The notes: a model not told the origin generated them from the letters alone. DNA of 64,000 nt from Tribonema minus (GCA_017506865.1 JAFCMP010000013.1:1549664-1613663); one strand, 5' to 3'; positions 46,401-56,453 are shown, numbered from the stretch's first letter. Translations and numbers: made by a program.

Positions 46401-49400
46401 CGGCGCGCCGCGCACGGTGACCGTGACCGGGGCGCTCATGTCACCAGCGCGGGTGATGCGCAGGCGGAAGCCGCTGAAGCTGAAGTCAGCGGAGTCGCCG
46501 ACCGTTCCGAGCGCCGCGTCAACAAGCGCGGCCGGCGCCCGCAAGCATAGCGTGCGGAAGTCATCGCGAGGCGACAGAGGCCCCAGCGTCTCTGCACCCT
46601 TGAATAGGGGCGCAAGTGAGGCAGCGTCTCCAGCGCCGGCCCTCGCCGCGTCGTGCATGTGCGTGAGCGCCGCCGCTAGCAGCTGCTGGCGCCCCCGCGT
46701 GAGTCGGGCGCGGCGCTGTGCAGCCGCCGCAGGGGTGCTGCGCTCGCGCTTGTGAGGCTGACGGGCCGGCGCGAGCTCTGCTAACAGTGCGCGGACGCTG
46801 GCCGGCAAGGCAGCCACGTGCTCCTGGGTGTAGCAGGTGACTGGATCCACCGTAAACGAGACTAGGTCTGTGCCGGCTGCCGCCGCCGGCGGCACAAATG
46901 GCTGTCCGTCCGCTGTCGGACGGCCCTGCACGCGCGCCGCCATCGCCATGAGGCGGCCCGCAGCGGCTCCACCCTGGCGCCCCACCGCCGCGACAGCGGG
47001 GGGCACGAAGAAGTACTGCTCCTGTTCAGCGGCGTGGAACATCTCGCTCGCCTGATGGTCTAGCTGCCCTGGAGTGAGGGCGGATGGGGCTGGGGTTGGC
47101 GTGTAGCTGCCTCGGGGAGTGAAGTAGGCTCCATCGTGGCCGTGCAGCAGCCGTGCCTCCTCCCGAAGCAGGTTGCTCTTCGCTGTAAGCGACGGGGGTG
47201 TTGTCGCAGTTTTGGCGGCTTTGGCCGCCCACGAGGCAGCAGCAGCAGGAGGGGTGGCCGCGCGACCAGTTGGGCCAGCTGGCGTGTCGCCAGTCGCCGC
47301 TGGCAGCACCACCTCCATCGCTTCGGATGGCATGAAACGACTTGAAGTTGAAAGTGGGGCGGGCCCTGCCCCGCCCCTGGGACACGGTGGCGGCTGCCCC
47401 TCGTGGAGGGTGCCGAGCGCTGGCTGAACAGCAGGCACACAGGGTGGGAGTCACCAACGTGGCGTCAGCAAAATCCACCCCACAACTTGAAGTTGCACTT
47501 GAAGTTGAAAGACAGTGCACTTATGAGCAAGAAGTGCTGGGCCAGCTCTGCACGCAAACATGCACCAGCGAACAGCTGCACGTGCTGCTGCCGTTGGGTG
47601 CGAACAACACTCAAGCTCGCTGCGGAACAACTTACCGTTGTTGTTGGTGAAGTTGCAACGGACAGCTGTAGCACAGCTGCTGCCTGCAGATAGAGTGCGG
47701 CGCCGGCACCCAAATCTGCTCCCCCTGCCCAATTACTGTCAAACCGCACATCTGTCAGGTACACCTGTGCATCGGAGCTTGCGTAGATAGCTGCACCCTT
47801 CGACCCTGTGCGAAACAATGGCCATCAGTACATGCGACCTGACAGTGTCAGCAGTTATGGTTCACTGCAATTATTATTATACCGGAGTGCTGGAAATGAA
47901 CTAGCAACACAGTCGAAAGGCCACGAACAAGGTGCCGTGAAACGTGAATGACAGCTGCGTCCAGACCGGTCCGTGTGCGCACCTGCTTTGCCTCATCAGG
48001 GGTTACCGCAGTTGCGGACGTCATACATGATGTCTCCTGCTTTACGCCCCTGGGCCAGCGGCTAAGACCTACTAGGCTTAAAAAGCCTAGAAAAAGGCTT
48101 AAAAGCTATTGAAATGTGACTGGCCATAGCCCAGTTGCTTGCCAGTAGGTCTCAGAAGGCTTGTGTAAGTGTTGACCACTGGTGGCACCTGGGCGCACAG
48201 AACTCCACGGCCACAAGCCGGCTGAGCCACCCCTGGGCCACTGCCAGTAAGAGAGGCGTAGAGCCTACATAGCAGCTGCAAGTTCAATGCTTTAAGTCAC
48301 TAACAGGACATTGGATGAACACTCAGACTGTGAGCTTTTCATGCATCAAATCAACACCGTGCCTATGATCATCATGATTAAACTGCTGCACCGTGTGACC
48401 GTCTGACAGCCTGCCAGTGGCTGAACTGCTGATGCTGTTGGCAAAGCGACTTGAACTTGAACATGTGATGGCTCTGCATATTTAATTTATTGAGCACACA
48501 CCTGCTCCATTGTGTACAAATCGGGATGCGCGGACGTCAACAGTGGTCCCTTTGCCTGCGTAGAGGGCACCACCCGTGCCTGGTGCGGCCAATGGAGCAC
48601 GCGTGCGCAGCATTCATTTATCGCTTGAGCCCCTGGGGCAAAAATAATATATGTTTATAATATATAATAGTATGTGCTAGTAGCTGCTACGCTTAGTCTA
48701 GCGTATGTGCAGTATACACACTCACTGACAGGCTGCACCGGTAGCAATAATTGCTGGCTCCGACTGGCCGGGCCTGCGCAGTGCGCCAGACAGAGTGGAC
48801 ACAGGGTGCGCCTAGACGCCGCGTTAAACCTTCCCTCCTCACCAAATCGCTGGTGATATACCACTACTACAATTGCTGCGGTAACTGTTACTAGTGCGCC
48901 TACCACAGTGACTATGCCACTGCAGTGCCCTCAGGCTCTTCCGGAGTCCAGCTCACTGACACTCACTGGCAGTCTGTCAGGCTATTCCGGAACTTCCCAG
49001 CAGGTGCTTAAGCTGAGCGGTTGACTGCTGCGTCTGCGGAGTCCGACTCGGAGCAGCTGAGCACACACTAAGTTGTGCTACGCACTCAGAGGCTCAGTCT
49101 GCCAGCCTGAGGTGCAGTGCAGCCTACTAAATTAAATACTGTCAGCGATACACACGCAGTTGCAGTGGCGACAGCAGTTGCGCATACGCCTGCCTGATGC
49201 AGCCACACAATGACCTTGACACACGGACTTCGGAACTTCAAGTTGCAAAAATTTCTTGTCAATGAAGGATTGCAACCACGGACATTGTACCAGCCGAAAT
49301 TGAGTGCGATTGCAAGCTGAGCGATATGTCGGCAACCTCACTGGCAGGCTCAAGTGGCAACCATGACAAGGAATGGCAAAACGGTATCTGTGCCCCTCAC

Positions 49401-52400
49401 CCAGGCTGGCAGGCTTGACATCATGAAACTATCATATATAAAGAAAATTTTAAAGCCTAGAAGCTTACTGTACATCACATCGCAAATTGACAATGAACCG
49501 CTGCACTGCCTGCTGCTGCCGCATTGTCAACGTGCCATACTCTATGATGAGGCCTCAATTGGCATGAAAGCGACCCTGGATGCTAGAAGGCGACATGGGT
49601 TTACAGCCAACAATCATGATCAGCCCAAACATCGCAGTTGAAGTATCTCTATGATGTTGAAGTTACCATACCTTCTGACTGTGGTGGTCGGCTTGCTCAG
49701 GGAGAGCATATTGATGTTTAAGATTCAAAAGAGCAAAAGGTGTTGAAGTTCACGAGATAATTGAAGTTGAAATTCTGAGCATCTGTTGAAGTTGGGCTGT
49801 TGAAGTCACCAAAGCCCCTGATGATCAACTTCAATTTGCACTTGAAGTAGGTCATTCGAATCGTGCGTTAAACAGTAACTGAGTTTTCTGTGAAATTCAG
49901 AATGTAATGGTACAGTTCACAATGTGGCATTACATGAGGAATTTCAAGGCTACTAGTACAGTAACAGTTACTGTGCCTTGGCGTCGCTTTTCAGCACCCG
50001 GGTTGTTTTCACGCCACTGGCAACCAGAGCCTGATGTCTGAATGTCAACAGTCATTCAAGTTGTGCAATTCGCACCGGGCCTGTGAAGATGGCGCCACCT
50101 GTCACAGTGGCTGCCAGTGGTCCAGGACCCAATGCACTGCAGCAACTTGAATGGCAAAGAGTCACGAGCATAGCATGCATGTCCGACCTAGAATGGACCA
50201 GGACCTGGTGACCTAATTCCCCTAGAGGCGCCTCAAGCCTCACTGAGGTACTTGCCAAGTGAAGTACACGCAGCCTGAGGGCGGTGTCAGCACAGACTGA
50301 TTCAGTGCGGCAACTTGAACTTGAAGGAGTAAAAAAGTTTACGCAGATCAATGACATGCAGTTACTACTAGTACTTTTTATTAATTCTCGCTCAGGGCGC
50401 GAAAAAGCCCAGATGATTGGCATCTAGCTGTAAGGAATCTACATGTCGTATGACAGTCTGAAAGTGTCGCAACGACAACCACTCAAACGCCGCCGCCGCC
50501 AAATGGCATCTCGGGGTCCTCCCCTACGTCCTCCTCCATGTGCCCCCCCCCTGGATTCTGCCATGTGTGTCATGACACGGCCAGAGTACGCCATGTGGAG
50601 CGCTGCCGACAGTGCCGAGCGCAAGCGCGCCAGGGCGATGCCCATGAGAGCTTTAGGGCGCGCTCCTCCGGGCACTGACATCCTGCTGGCATACTCCGTC
50701 GCCACGGCCTCCAGCAGCTTCCGCCCCTGCTCCCCGATGCTGCCAAATGACCCTATTGCCAAAGTGGCAAGTTTGTAGCAATTCTGATCATAATGACCAG
50801 AATAGTGGGTACTCTTGGCGGCCTCTTGGTCGCGGCAGATCGCTCGGGGTCTGCTGCAGTCTTCGCCGCCCGCGACGCCACCTGTGCCTCGAAGCAGGTA
50901 ACGTCCACTAGTACTTCGAAGTAGGATGCTAATAGTATGTAGTACTCAGTAGCCTAAGGCTAGTAGTACTACATTAGACCAGTCAGCAGACCAATTGTTA
51001 ACAAGGGACACTCATTCATTGATGACATAATCAAGTGATCCTGTGAGTCATTGATCACCACAACCTGAAGTTGATTCACAAGCCTTAGGCTACCTGAGTA
51101 CCTCACTGACAGTCTAAGAAGGGCCTCCTACTAGACTAAGTACTTAGTCTAGTAGCTACTAGTAGCCTAAGGTGCAGCTGCAGCTGCTAATACATTAAAT
51201 GTAAAGCACTGGTGCAGCTGCAGTTGCCAATGCAGCCTGAGAGCACTCACTGGCAGTCTGATGGTTCAAACCACCGTGACTGTGACAGAGCTTCGATCAT
51301 TCAAAGTTAAACTTTGTCAGCGCAATAAATCATAGAATCAAAATTGTAGACTCTCAGACTGGACACCACCGTGACTGGCACTTTGAGATACGACGATTCC
51401 GAATTACTGACAGACTCTTCAATACCCTCAGGCTGATTGAACGCCTGACAGACTGAGTGTGTGCACCATGATGGTCCTGGACCAGGAGCAGACTATATAA
51501 TATACTGTGACAGTATATGAAAACGAATCAAAAGATCGTAGAGCTCTAGGTGACCAGCCTGAGGGATGCCATTGGTTAGCCGCAAGTGCCTTCCACCAAT
51601 ATATTATAACGGTTGTACCGGTGACCATACCCACTGCATGGCATACGCATGGCCTCAGTCTAGTACTACTACTAGTAGTAGCACCAGTCGTACTACTATC
51701 ATATGAATCAGATGTTGTAGTAGACCGGGGCCACTCCAAGTCAGTCTGGCAGGAAACGGCCGCCCAGGACAAGCACCACTGGCACTCAGTCTGGAGGTGC
51801 AAACACTGTGACATGATGTGCCACGCAGTGCATACTATGCAATGATGGCTTCAAGCGGCTTGCATTCAATGCAATGATTCCTTTGTAACGATAATCATTC
51901 AATATTACTATAGTATGTTATCCAATTAGTCATCATGAGTCAGTGATTGATTGAATTCCGATATCCTGTGAAGAATTGAATGCCCAGCAAACATGTGCTC
52001 CCGTCGATGCCGCAGTGCAGATGTGCACGCACTGTCAGTGACTCGGAGTACTCACTGGCACTGCCAGTGAGTCAGACTCGGAGTTACTGTACTGGCAGTT
52101 ACTGCTACAGTAGCCTACTAGTAGTAAGGCTACAATCCCTCGAGACCGATAAATTGGTTTAAATGTTACAGTACTACGGTAACCATACAATTACTAAGTA
52201 ATACTTGAAGTATGACGCATGCCATGACAGTGTGCATCATGCTGTTCAATTTGATCTTGTCAGCCAACGGTTGCAAACCGCGATAAACAAGCGCCTGCCA
52301 GTGAGCGCACATACTATACAAGTTTGAAAATACCGTACTCAAGTTGCTCCACAGGTCCTGGATCCGGTTATGGCCCTGATGAGGTTACTAGATGTGATAA

Positions 52401-53975
52401 ATACACACCGGGTTATGTACTCAGTAGGCTAGTACTAGTAGCCCGAGCTTCAAGGCCCGGGCCTCCGACTCGGAGTCGGAGTCCGACTCCTCTCAGGGCC
52501 TTGAAGTTATGAATAACTTGTCAAATGTGTAAAGCCGCTTTCAGGCTAGCACTTGCACAGATTTATTTAGAATCTGAAGTACACTGCGGCAGGTACTACT
52601 AGTACTTCCATCAGTTACTAAGTAACAGTTACTGTAGAATCTGATGATACTTCGTTTTGACAAATTGTTTCATTACAATATATGTTTGAGGGGCAATCAT
52701 TACGAATTAACCGTGCTGATTTTCTGATGCCCGTTCAGTGAAGTTCCTTTGTCTTACACTGCAGTGCATTGCTGCAGTCAGTCTGCCAGTGGTCACTGAT
52801 GGCATCTATAAATTGTTCAACCTCTGAATCCGAATTGGATTCAGTGCACCGCATCCATGCACTGCCACTACAGTGACATGTGATGCCACCTTACCAGTGA
52901 CTGTAGACTACTACTTAGTAAGTACTCATGTTAGAGTTCCACCGTCACCCAGGTAAACCCCACCCGACAGGCCGGGCGTATATGATGTACTCATTGCAAT
53001 GGGCGGGAGCAGCCTGCTGAGCCTAAGCCCTCGCAAGTGCAGACCTCCGCCTGGATGTACCCTTATGAAATAATCGCCAGGATTCGCCTCCGAGTCGTCA
53101 CTGCCACTGCTGGCAGAGTCTGACTTTGAACCAGAAAAAGCGGACAGCCGCCGCCGTTTGCCAGCAGCAAGACCTAGCGCCAGTCTGAGGGCGGGCTTGG
53201 CTAGGTCCGGCGCTCCTGCCTAGAGGCTGTGGTGCCACTGGGTAGTGTCACCTGCTTCAACTCTCTGTTTCCTCAGGATTGGGACAGTTCTGCTCAGCCA
53301 GAGACAGTTCTTGGTTGGCGGTTACAGGAAGTTGAGTTTGGTTGGTTGTTTTCTGTCGGAGTGAGCGACAGCCTGATAACACACACACACTTGCTGGAGT
53401 GCTGCTGTGGGTGTCAGTGTGCTGTCTGCTCTGTTTGTCAGTGCTCACGTGCAGTGCAAGCACGTCATTTGGTTCCGGTACGGGGGAGGCGGGCAGGGGC
53501 ATCACACGCACAGCAGACTTAAGTGAATGTCAAGACAATGCTGGTGCTCTGCTGACCTGCAGCAACGCAAGACATCGGCGGTCATTGATTCATCGGCGGC
53601 ATTACCATGTGGCCTCTGAGTCAGGTGTGTGCGCGCTGGTCTCACCATATTGCTGGCTGCCGGCGCCTTACTAATAGGCCAATGGCATGCTGTAGAAGCG
53701 ACTATGAGCGTAGTTCCCTTGCCCAAAGTCAGCGGTGCCTGTGCATTTAGGTCCACTTGCCAGCCTGCAGTGGCTTCGATTTCTCCAAGCCCGCCGCATG
53801 CTACAGCGGCCGTGAGGATGGCCCAGTCAGCTGCGTCGTGTACAGGAAAAGGCTGAGGCAACAGCGGGGTGCATTCGCTGCTGGTAGTGCTAGTCGATGC
53901 TGCCAGGCGCCAGGCGGGCGCAGAGGCGGCCAAGTTCAACGCCGAGCCCAGCAGCAGGACGAGCAGCAGCCACAT
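30553..53975 (-). CDS. Pmp-like beta-helix membrane protein, whole-gene span (multi-exon, interrupted by retroelements)
   Basis: Minus-strand exons recognised: 53672-53975 (signal peptide), 48502-48579, 47636-47805 and 38358-39412 (beta-helix repeats with GGA and CNFTxN motifs), 35023-35362 and about 33200-33449 (Cys-rich), about 33175-32701 and 31447-30553 (membrane helices, C-terminus). The upstream exons share phase-1 borders and the last two share a phase-2 border, which supports one gene. Proteins with this order (secreted beta-helix repeats, Cys-rich stalk, multi-pass C-terminus) are a known algal and protist type of uncertain function, thought to sit at the cell surface. At least three exons carry apparent one-base deletions, and three retroelements lie within the span. 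The gene may therefore be a pseudogene, or the assembly may carry small errors. Other exons were probably missed, and joining the 53.7 kb exon with the rest is inference. Confidence 0.55.
31458..31724 (-). mobile_element. 5'-truncated non-LTR retroelement copy with 12-base target duplication
   Basis: The sequence matches the last ~260 bases of the element at 36379-38105 in reverse orientation, from GTGCTCAGGGG to ATACAAGTCCATAC. It is flanked by identical GTACCTCCAGCG on the minus strand (31446-31457 and 31725-31736), a 12-base target site duplication. Confidence 0.85.
32701..33175 (-). CDS. Membrane-helix exon of the Pmp-like gene, frame-broken
   Basis: The frame reads LNFKFDSLRILIVVMQILWG, FLSDFALLLGCAFRI and LLITTLVPLGISALLAISWY, then shifts near 32845 to continue as ARWLSELGRQAAAARTRRDA and HCSIFLAFTFLIFG, ending at donor AG/GTCAGT (phase 2). 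Phase 2 fits the next exon. The frame change equals a one-base deletion. The 5' border is not certain. Confidence 0.55.
33200..33449 (-). CDS. Cys-rich and membrane exon of the Pmp-like gene
   Basis: The exon begins after ATTGCAG in phase 1 with DCASCDWEAGYVPSQGRRCV and QCS, a C-x2-C...C-x2-C stalk motif. A transmembrane helix follows (YAALAVGALLVLLVAAYLL). The 3' border is unclear: a stop appears in frame near 33197 and no good donor was identified. Confidence 0.5.
35023..35362 (-). CDS. Cys-rich stalk exon of the Pmp-like gene
   Basis: The part that reads as protein is VSCGIGYYSPDGETCKLCSD, then LLCEQSGLATRTLKLQPGYW and RANMEKVRC, with CxxGYY and GYWR motifs typical of the stalk in these proteins. 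A donor (TTAG/GTCCGT) follows at 35022 in phase 1, matching the next exon. The upstream border is unresolved; the start given is the limit of the open frame. Confidence 0.5.
35363..36378. other. Intron or intergenic DNA with a short palindromic duplication
   Basis: Contains a direct repeat of CTATAGGAACTTCTA near 35594-35628 and CCAGTACACAAAAA at the left edge of the next element. No gene is supported. Confidence 0.35.
36379..38027 (+). CDS. Non-LTR retrotransposon polyprotein, C-terminal fragment
   Basis: Open frame to TAG at 38025-38027, about 549 codons from the element boundary. It begins with RRGGLGMPLLGLLAPAAY, typical of the thumb region after the reverse transcriptase; the catalytic polymerase domain is lost by truncation. 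A Cys/His cluster C-x3-C-x8-H-x3-C (CPWRCSDVSPTSTHAISC) precedes a restriction-like endonuclease pattern, RADTVID...GIVLDTSVRAP, then VKHHTG and FVPIVQESYGRLGKQTS. The frame is intact over its whole length, suggesting recent insertion. It is not functional alone. Confidence 0.78.
36379..38105 (+). mobile_element. 5'-truncated non-LTR retroelement (restriction-like endonuclease type)
   Basis: The 1727-base insert is bounded by an 11-base target duplication, GTACACAAAAA, at 36368-36378 and 38106-38116. It contains the 3' portion of the reverse-transcriptase ORF and a short 3' UTR ending ATACAAGTCCATAC without a poly-A tail. It lies antisense to the Pmp-like gene, probably within an intron. Confidence 0.85.
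38358..39412 (-). CDS. Main beta-helix repeat exon of the Pmp-like gene
   Basis: Acceptor CACAG at 39413 and donor GATG/GTGAGT at 38357, both phase 1. Repeats include MGGAIYMET, DGGANITITNTAFTR, IGGAIRIDD, RGCRFEDCLANLDGGANS, VQDCNFTSCFASTGGAISYV, GQGGGLMLS, DGGALYVAAAALTVTDTNFN, DGGAIAF and NGGAVFS. These are the GGA(I/L/V) and FxxN motifs of polymorphic outer-membrane-type repeats, which form parallel beta-helices. The exon is 1055 bases, one short of a multiple of three, and the frame changes near 39285 (AEDYA... to GDIYVGSGDK), consistent with a single lost base. Confidence 0.8.
39413..40544. other. Intron of the Pmp-like gene with a possible worn repeat exon
   Basis: On the minus strand near 39680-39710 the sequence reads GGGFAYADG and, one base over, TVLQLSG, resembling one more Pmp repeat in decay. 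Otherwise only short CTTCAAG-type repeats at the right edge, where the large retroelement is inserted. Confidence 0.3.
40617..44809 (-). CDS. Retrotransposon ORF2: zinc finger, reverse transcriptase, restriction-like endonuclease (frame-broken)
   Basis: Starts at ATG 44809, overlapping the ORF1 stop by about 11 bases in another frame. The N-terminus has Cys/His clusters (CPLHDTGC, DHQRREHPNVP, CACASCGEPGC) suited to nucleic-acid binding. The frame then changes near 43690 (in a GGGG run) to RLLAEGADTSAPRDSATLHK and LNGASFTADGLREAI, and again near 43060 to the reverse transcriptase core: LLAIDGSNAFNALSR, GVQQGDPLGPLLFALAL and GYLDDLTIM, with YLDD replacing the usual YADD. Downstream are C-x2-C-x8-H-x3-C (CPKCHTPVDSGAHLRRC) and the endonuclease pattern FMDIVFG...CIDVTIRD. 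The product copies its RNA into DNA at a nicked target. Two frame breaks (each equal to one extra base or two lost) make this copy inactive as read. Confidence 0.82.
44799..47333 (-). CDS. Retrotransposon ORF1 (gag-like, Ala-rich, zinc-knuckle and coiled coil) with one in-frame TAG
   Basis: From ATG 47333 one frame runs to TGA at 44799-44801, broken only by TAG at 45657-45659. Before the stop it contains a Cys/His element, CPSCLRRHFTRPGQQC, then RATRCAH, comparable with zinc knuckles of ORF1 proteins, followed by Ala/Thr-rich linker. Around and beyond the TAG the text reads as a coiled coil: RIQQLQGAILEGRTARKGL, stop, QQVKALTKLLAASEAGKRAA and LAEQVRAERLAAQQRSLRKG. ORF1 products bind the element RNA. 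The stop may be a mutation or a readthrough signal. Large Ala-rich frames on the opposite strand are shadows. Confidence 0.65.
47636..47805 (-). CDS. Pmp repeat exon, frame-broken
   Basis: Acceptor CACAG at 47806, donor ACG/GTAAGT at 47635. It reads GSKGAAIYASSDAQVYLTDV then FDSNWAGG and GAGAALYL, and in the next frame AVRCNFTNNNG. The length of 170 is one short of the 171 expected for a phase 1 to phase 1 exon, consistent with one lost base near 47680. Confidence 0.62.
47806..48501. other. Intron of the Pmp-like gene, nothing recognised
   Basis: Contains a short AAAAAGCCTAG / AAAAGGCTTAAAAG repetition near 48078-48105; no coding sequence seen. Confidence 0.35.
48502..48579 (-). CDS. Small Pmp repeat exon (26 codons)
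   Basis: Borders CACCAG/GC and GCAG/GTGTGT, both phase 1, enclose 78 bases reading GTGGALYAGKGTTVDVRASR then FVHNGA, one complete beta-helix repeat unit. It is too short for routine ORF finding, but the motif and symmetric phases make it convincing. Confidence 0.68.
48580..53671. other. Palindrome-rich, less GC-rich island in a long intron
   Basis: No convincing gene. The stretch is packed with short palindromic or mirrored words: ACTAGTAGT/ACTACTAGT, TACTTAGTAAGTACT, CACTGGCAGT, GACTCGGAGTCGGAGTC and CAGTGACTG. On the minus strand near 52930-52985 a short frame reads GLSGGVYLGDGGTLT before a stop and may be a lost Pmp repeat exon. Overlapping frames at 50439-50778 on both strands have protein-like length but no known motif. 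Confidence 0.5.
53672..53975 (-). CDS. Signal-peptide exon, presumed first exon of the Pmp-like gene
   Basis: ATG at 53975 begins MWLLLVLLLGSALNLAASAP, a strong signal peptide. It is followed by DAADWAILTAAVACGGLGEI and QVDLNAQAPLTLGKGTTLIV, which reads like the first rungs of a beta-helix. Donor ATTA/GTAAGG at 53671 leaves phase 1, matching the phase of the beta-helix exons downstream on the same strand. The link across 5 kb is inferred from phase and content; it could be a separate gene. Confidence 0.62.
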
Positions 53976-54375
53976 CAGCGAGTGTAGTAGCGAGTAGTGT
54001 AGGGACTAGAGACAGACACTGTCAGTGAGAAAATGCTAGATAAACAAGAATTTGCCTGAAGTTGTAAACCGAAAATGCTGCAAGCCGAGCCCGTGTTCGG
54101 AAGACGGGGGTTCCTATATACGGGGGGGGGTCTTATACCCCGTCTTGCACGCGCGTGAGTGGCTGCGGTAGCATATATCGCATGATATACGCTGCAGCAC
54201 ACAGCTACCTGCAAGCAGCAGGCCACAATTGAATTCCCACCCTTGCACGCCTGTGCAAACACGCCCTTAGCGCTGCAAACTCAGGGCTGCAGAGGCATTG
54301 CACGGCAACGCAGCTCGCACCACCTGCTTTTGCGCTGCACCACAACTTGTCCCTCGCGCTGAACTATGCCGAAAC
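53976..54375. other. Upstream flank of the signal-peptide exon
   Basis: Presumed promoter region; no element recognised. Contains GGGGGGGGTCTTATACCCC near 54122, a motif found again at 56.5 and 57.4 kb. Confidence 0.35.
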
Positions 54376-54386
54376 GACTTGAAGTT

Positions 54387-56453
54387 GTATATTATGTCCT
54401 GGACCGCATGGGCTGAGCACATGATAAATCGGGCTTGCAATAACTATATCTACGGAGGGGCCGGCGGTTCGGCGCTGGCCGGCGAGGGCTGCGGCACTTG
54501 CAAAAGTGCCATGCGGCGGTAAGCGCTGACGTCGCCATCAGGGGCAATGAATGCGTTCCAGTTGTCGATCACGACACGTGTGAGCGCGCGCTGTAGCACG
54601 AGGGAGGTGCGGCGGCGCCAGAAGGCAATGCGCTGGCGCGAGATTGTAGCTGCCCTGCGAGCTCTTCTTGGCGAGTGCGTGTAGCAGCGCTTGGGTGTCG
54701 CGTGACATACGAGCGCCGAAGTGGTCAAAGGCTGCGGAAAATAGGGTACGTGTAGTGGGGTCCAGGGCCCCTGAGACTTCGTGATACTATGTGTCTATCT
54801 TTTCCTGCGAAGCCGATTCAAGTACGCGCTGCACATCGCGTGCGCCCCCCTGAGCCTGACGGAGGCGGGAGGGGCATGAGCTGTCACGTTTGGTGATGTC
54901 TATGCAACAAGCTACTTCAAAGCCGCCACGCAGTTTAGTGCACCGGCCTGCCGCTACCGCTTCTGCGCTCGGCTGCACTCTAGGGACCGGAAGGCAAACC
55001 TGGTTGCTGCCGAAGACGATGTCCATGAACTTGTTGCACCCGTGGCACGCCGCGTAGCGGCGGAAGGGGGCAAGGGTGTCCCGGTCGAGACCGCGGAGGT
55101 GGGCCACCTGCTTGAGCAGCTGAAAGAGCTCGTCTGCGAGCAAGTTGTGCCGCGGGACGTTAAGCCCTTGTGTGCAGCGGCGCAGGTGCGCGCCTGAGTC
55201 CACTGGTGTATGGCACTTGGGGCACCGCCCTGCAGCGGGGGCGGGGCGCTCTACGCCCAGGTGGCGCCGCAGCGTCTCGCGGAATTCTGGCGGCGACATG
55301 GTCTCCGCTGGGTCAGTGCTCGGCAATTGCGCCAAGGAACCCATGGCCCCCTTAGAGGCGCCGCTGCGCCACGCCGCTACTGCTTCCAACGCATTTACTG
55401 CTTCAAGCCGACGCAGCTGTGTGGCGGCGAGCGCTGTGTCTAGCACCCGCGATAGCACCGCTTGACGCCGCGGCAGCACGGCTGCCGGCGGGGCCTGGGC
55501 AGAGCCTGGCTCGTGCGCCGCCGCTAGCGCAGCGCGGCGCGCGCCGGCGCGAGTCTGCATGCCCAGCCCCGCAGCTCCGCCTGCCCGTTGCAGCAGATCG
55601 CGCAGCGCCCGCCATGCGTCGTCGTCCTGGCGCCAGTCCCGGTACCAGACCGAGGGCAGGAGCAGTGCGAGGGCCGCCGCGGCGTCGTCGCTGCTGCTGC
55701 GCAGCTGCTGCAGGCAGGTAGCTATCTGTGTGAAGGTGAAGCCGTAGCGGGCGTGCTCCAGGACGCGGCTGCGCGCCGCGACTGGAAACGCCGCCAGTGC
55801 CTGTCCCAGGCACTCGAGCGTACGTGCAGCAAATGCGGCACATGCACGTGGCGCCGCGCCCAGCACGCCAAAGCCACCGCTCCCCAGCCGCAGATGCACG
55901 CGTACCTGCTGATGTATTGGCAGCGTCACTGGGGCCTCGCCACCCCAGTCAGCGCCGCGTATCCATGCCACTGCCGCCGCCCACGGAGAGGGCGGCACCG
56001 CCGCCGCCGCGACCGCCGGCGGGCTGGCGCGGCGATCGTCACCGGCCGCCGGCGCGCCCTCGTGGGCCGGCGGCGTAAGACCCGCCGATGGCTCCTGCGC
56101 CAGCGCGGCCACAGCCGCTAGCGTGATGGCGTTGAAGCGCCGTAGCTCCTCGTGCGTGAGGGTCGGCGCCGTGTTGCGCGCAACATGCCCTGCGCGGGCG
56201 GGGACGGCAAGACGTAGAATCGAGAAGGCAGCCTGCACATCCTCCATCTGCACCAGCTCCGCCACCAGGCGGTCGGTGCCGGGGGCACGAAGAGTCGCCG
56301 CTACGTGGGCTCGCATGAAGTCGTCGGTGCCGACTGGCACCCCCATCAGCGTGATGCCATCGTCACATACCGGTACGGGGACCTTGGCGGCAGCGAAGAC
56401 GGCGGCGGCGCGCTCGCGAGCACCGCCTGAGGCCGGCACCAGCACCGCGCATT
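54387..56453 (-). mobile_element. 5'-truncated second copy of the retrotransposon at 40554-47340
   Basis: Carries the ORF2 part from CAVLVPASGG to the stop and 3' UTR, about 90 percent similar by eye to 40554-42630. It is flanked by an 11-base target duplication GACTTGAAGTT at 54376-54386 and 56454-56464. The ORF (downstream of the catalytic reverse transcriptase motifs) includes CPKCHTPVDSGAHLRRC and FMDIVFG...CIDITKRDSSC. It is broken near 54780 (GTGATAC insertion, stop) and again near 54640, so it is a dead copy. Confidence 0.88.

Larger units (their letters stand above)
40554..47340 (-). mobile_element. Near full-length non-LTR retrotransposon, two ORFs, restriction-like endonuclease type
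   Basis: About 6.8 kb on the minus strand: ORF1 (47333-44799), ORF2 (44809-40617) and a ~63-base 3' UTR ending TATAATATAC-type sequence. Both edges lie in CTTGAAGTT (40545-40553 and 47341-47349), read as the target duplication. The right edge places only a few bases before the ORF1 ATG, so the 5' end may be slightly truncated or begin there. It sits in an intron of the Pmp-like gene in the same orientation. The second copy at 54387-56453 fixes the 3' end. Confidence 0.78.

Noticed and set aside
41968..46755. Long plus-strand Ala/Arg-rich frames opposite the retroelement
   Set aside because: They lie opposite ORF1 and ORF2, lack motifs and result from GC-rich codon use on the coding strand.
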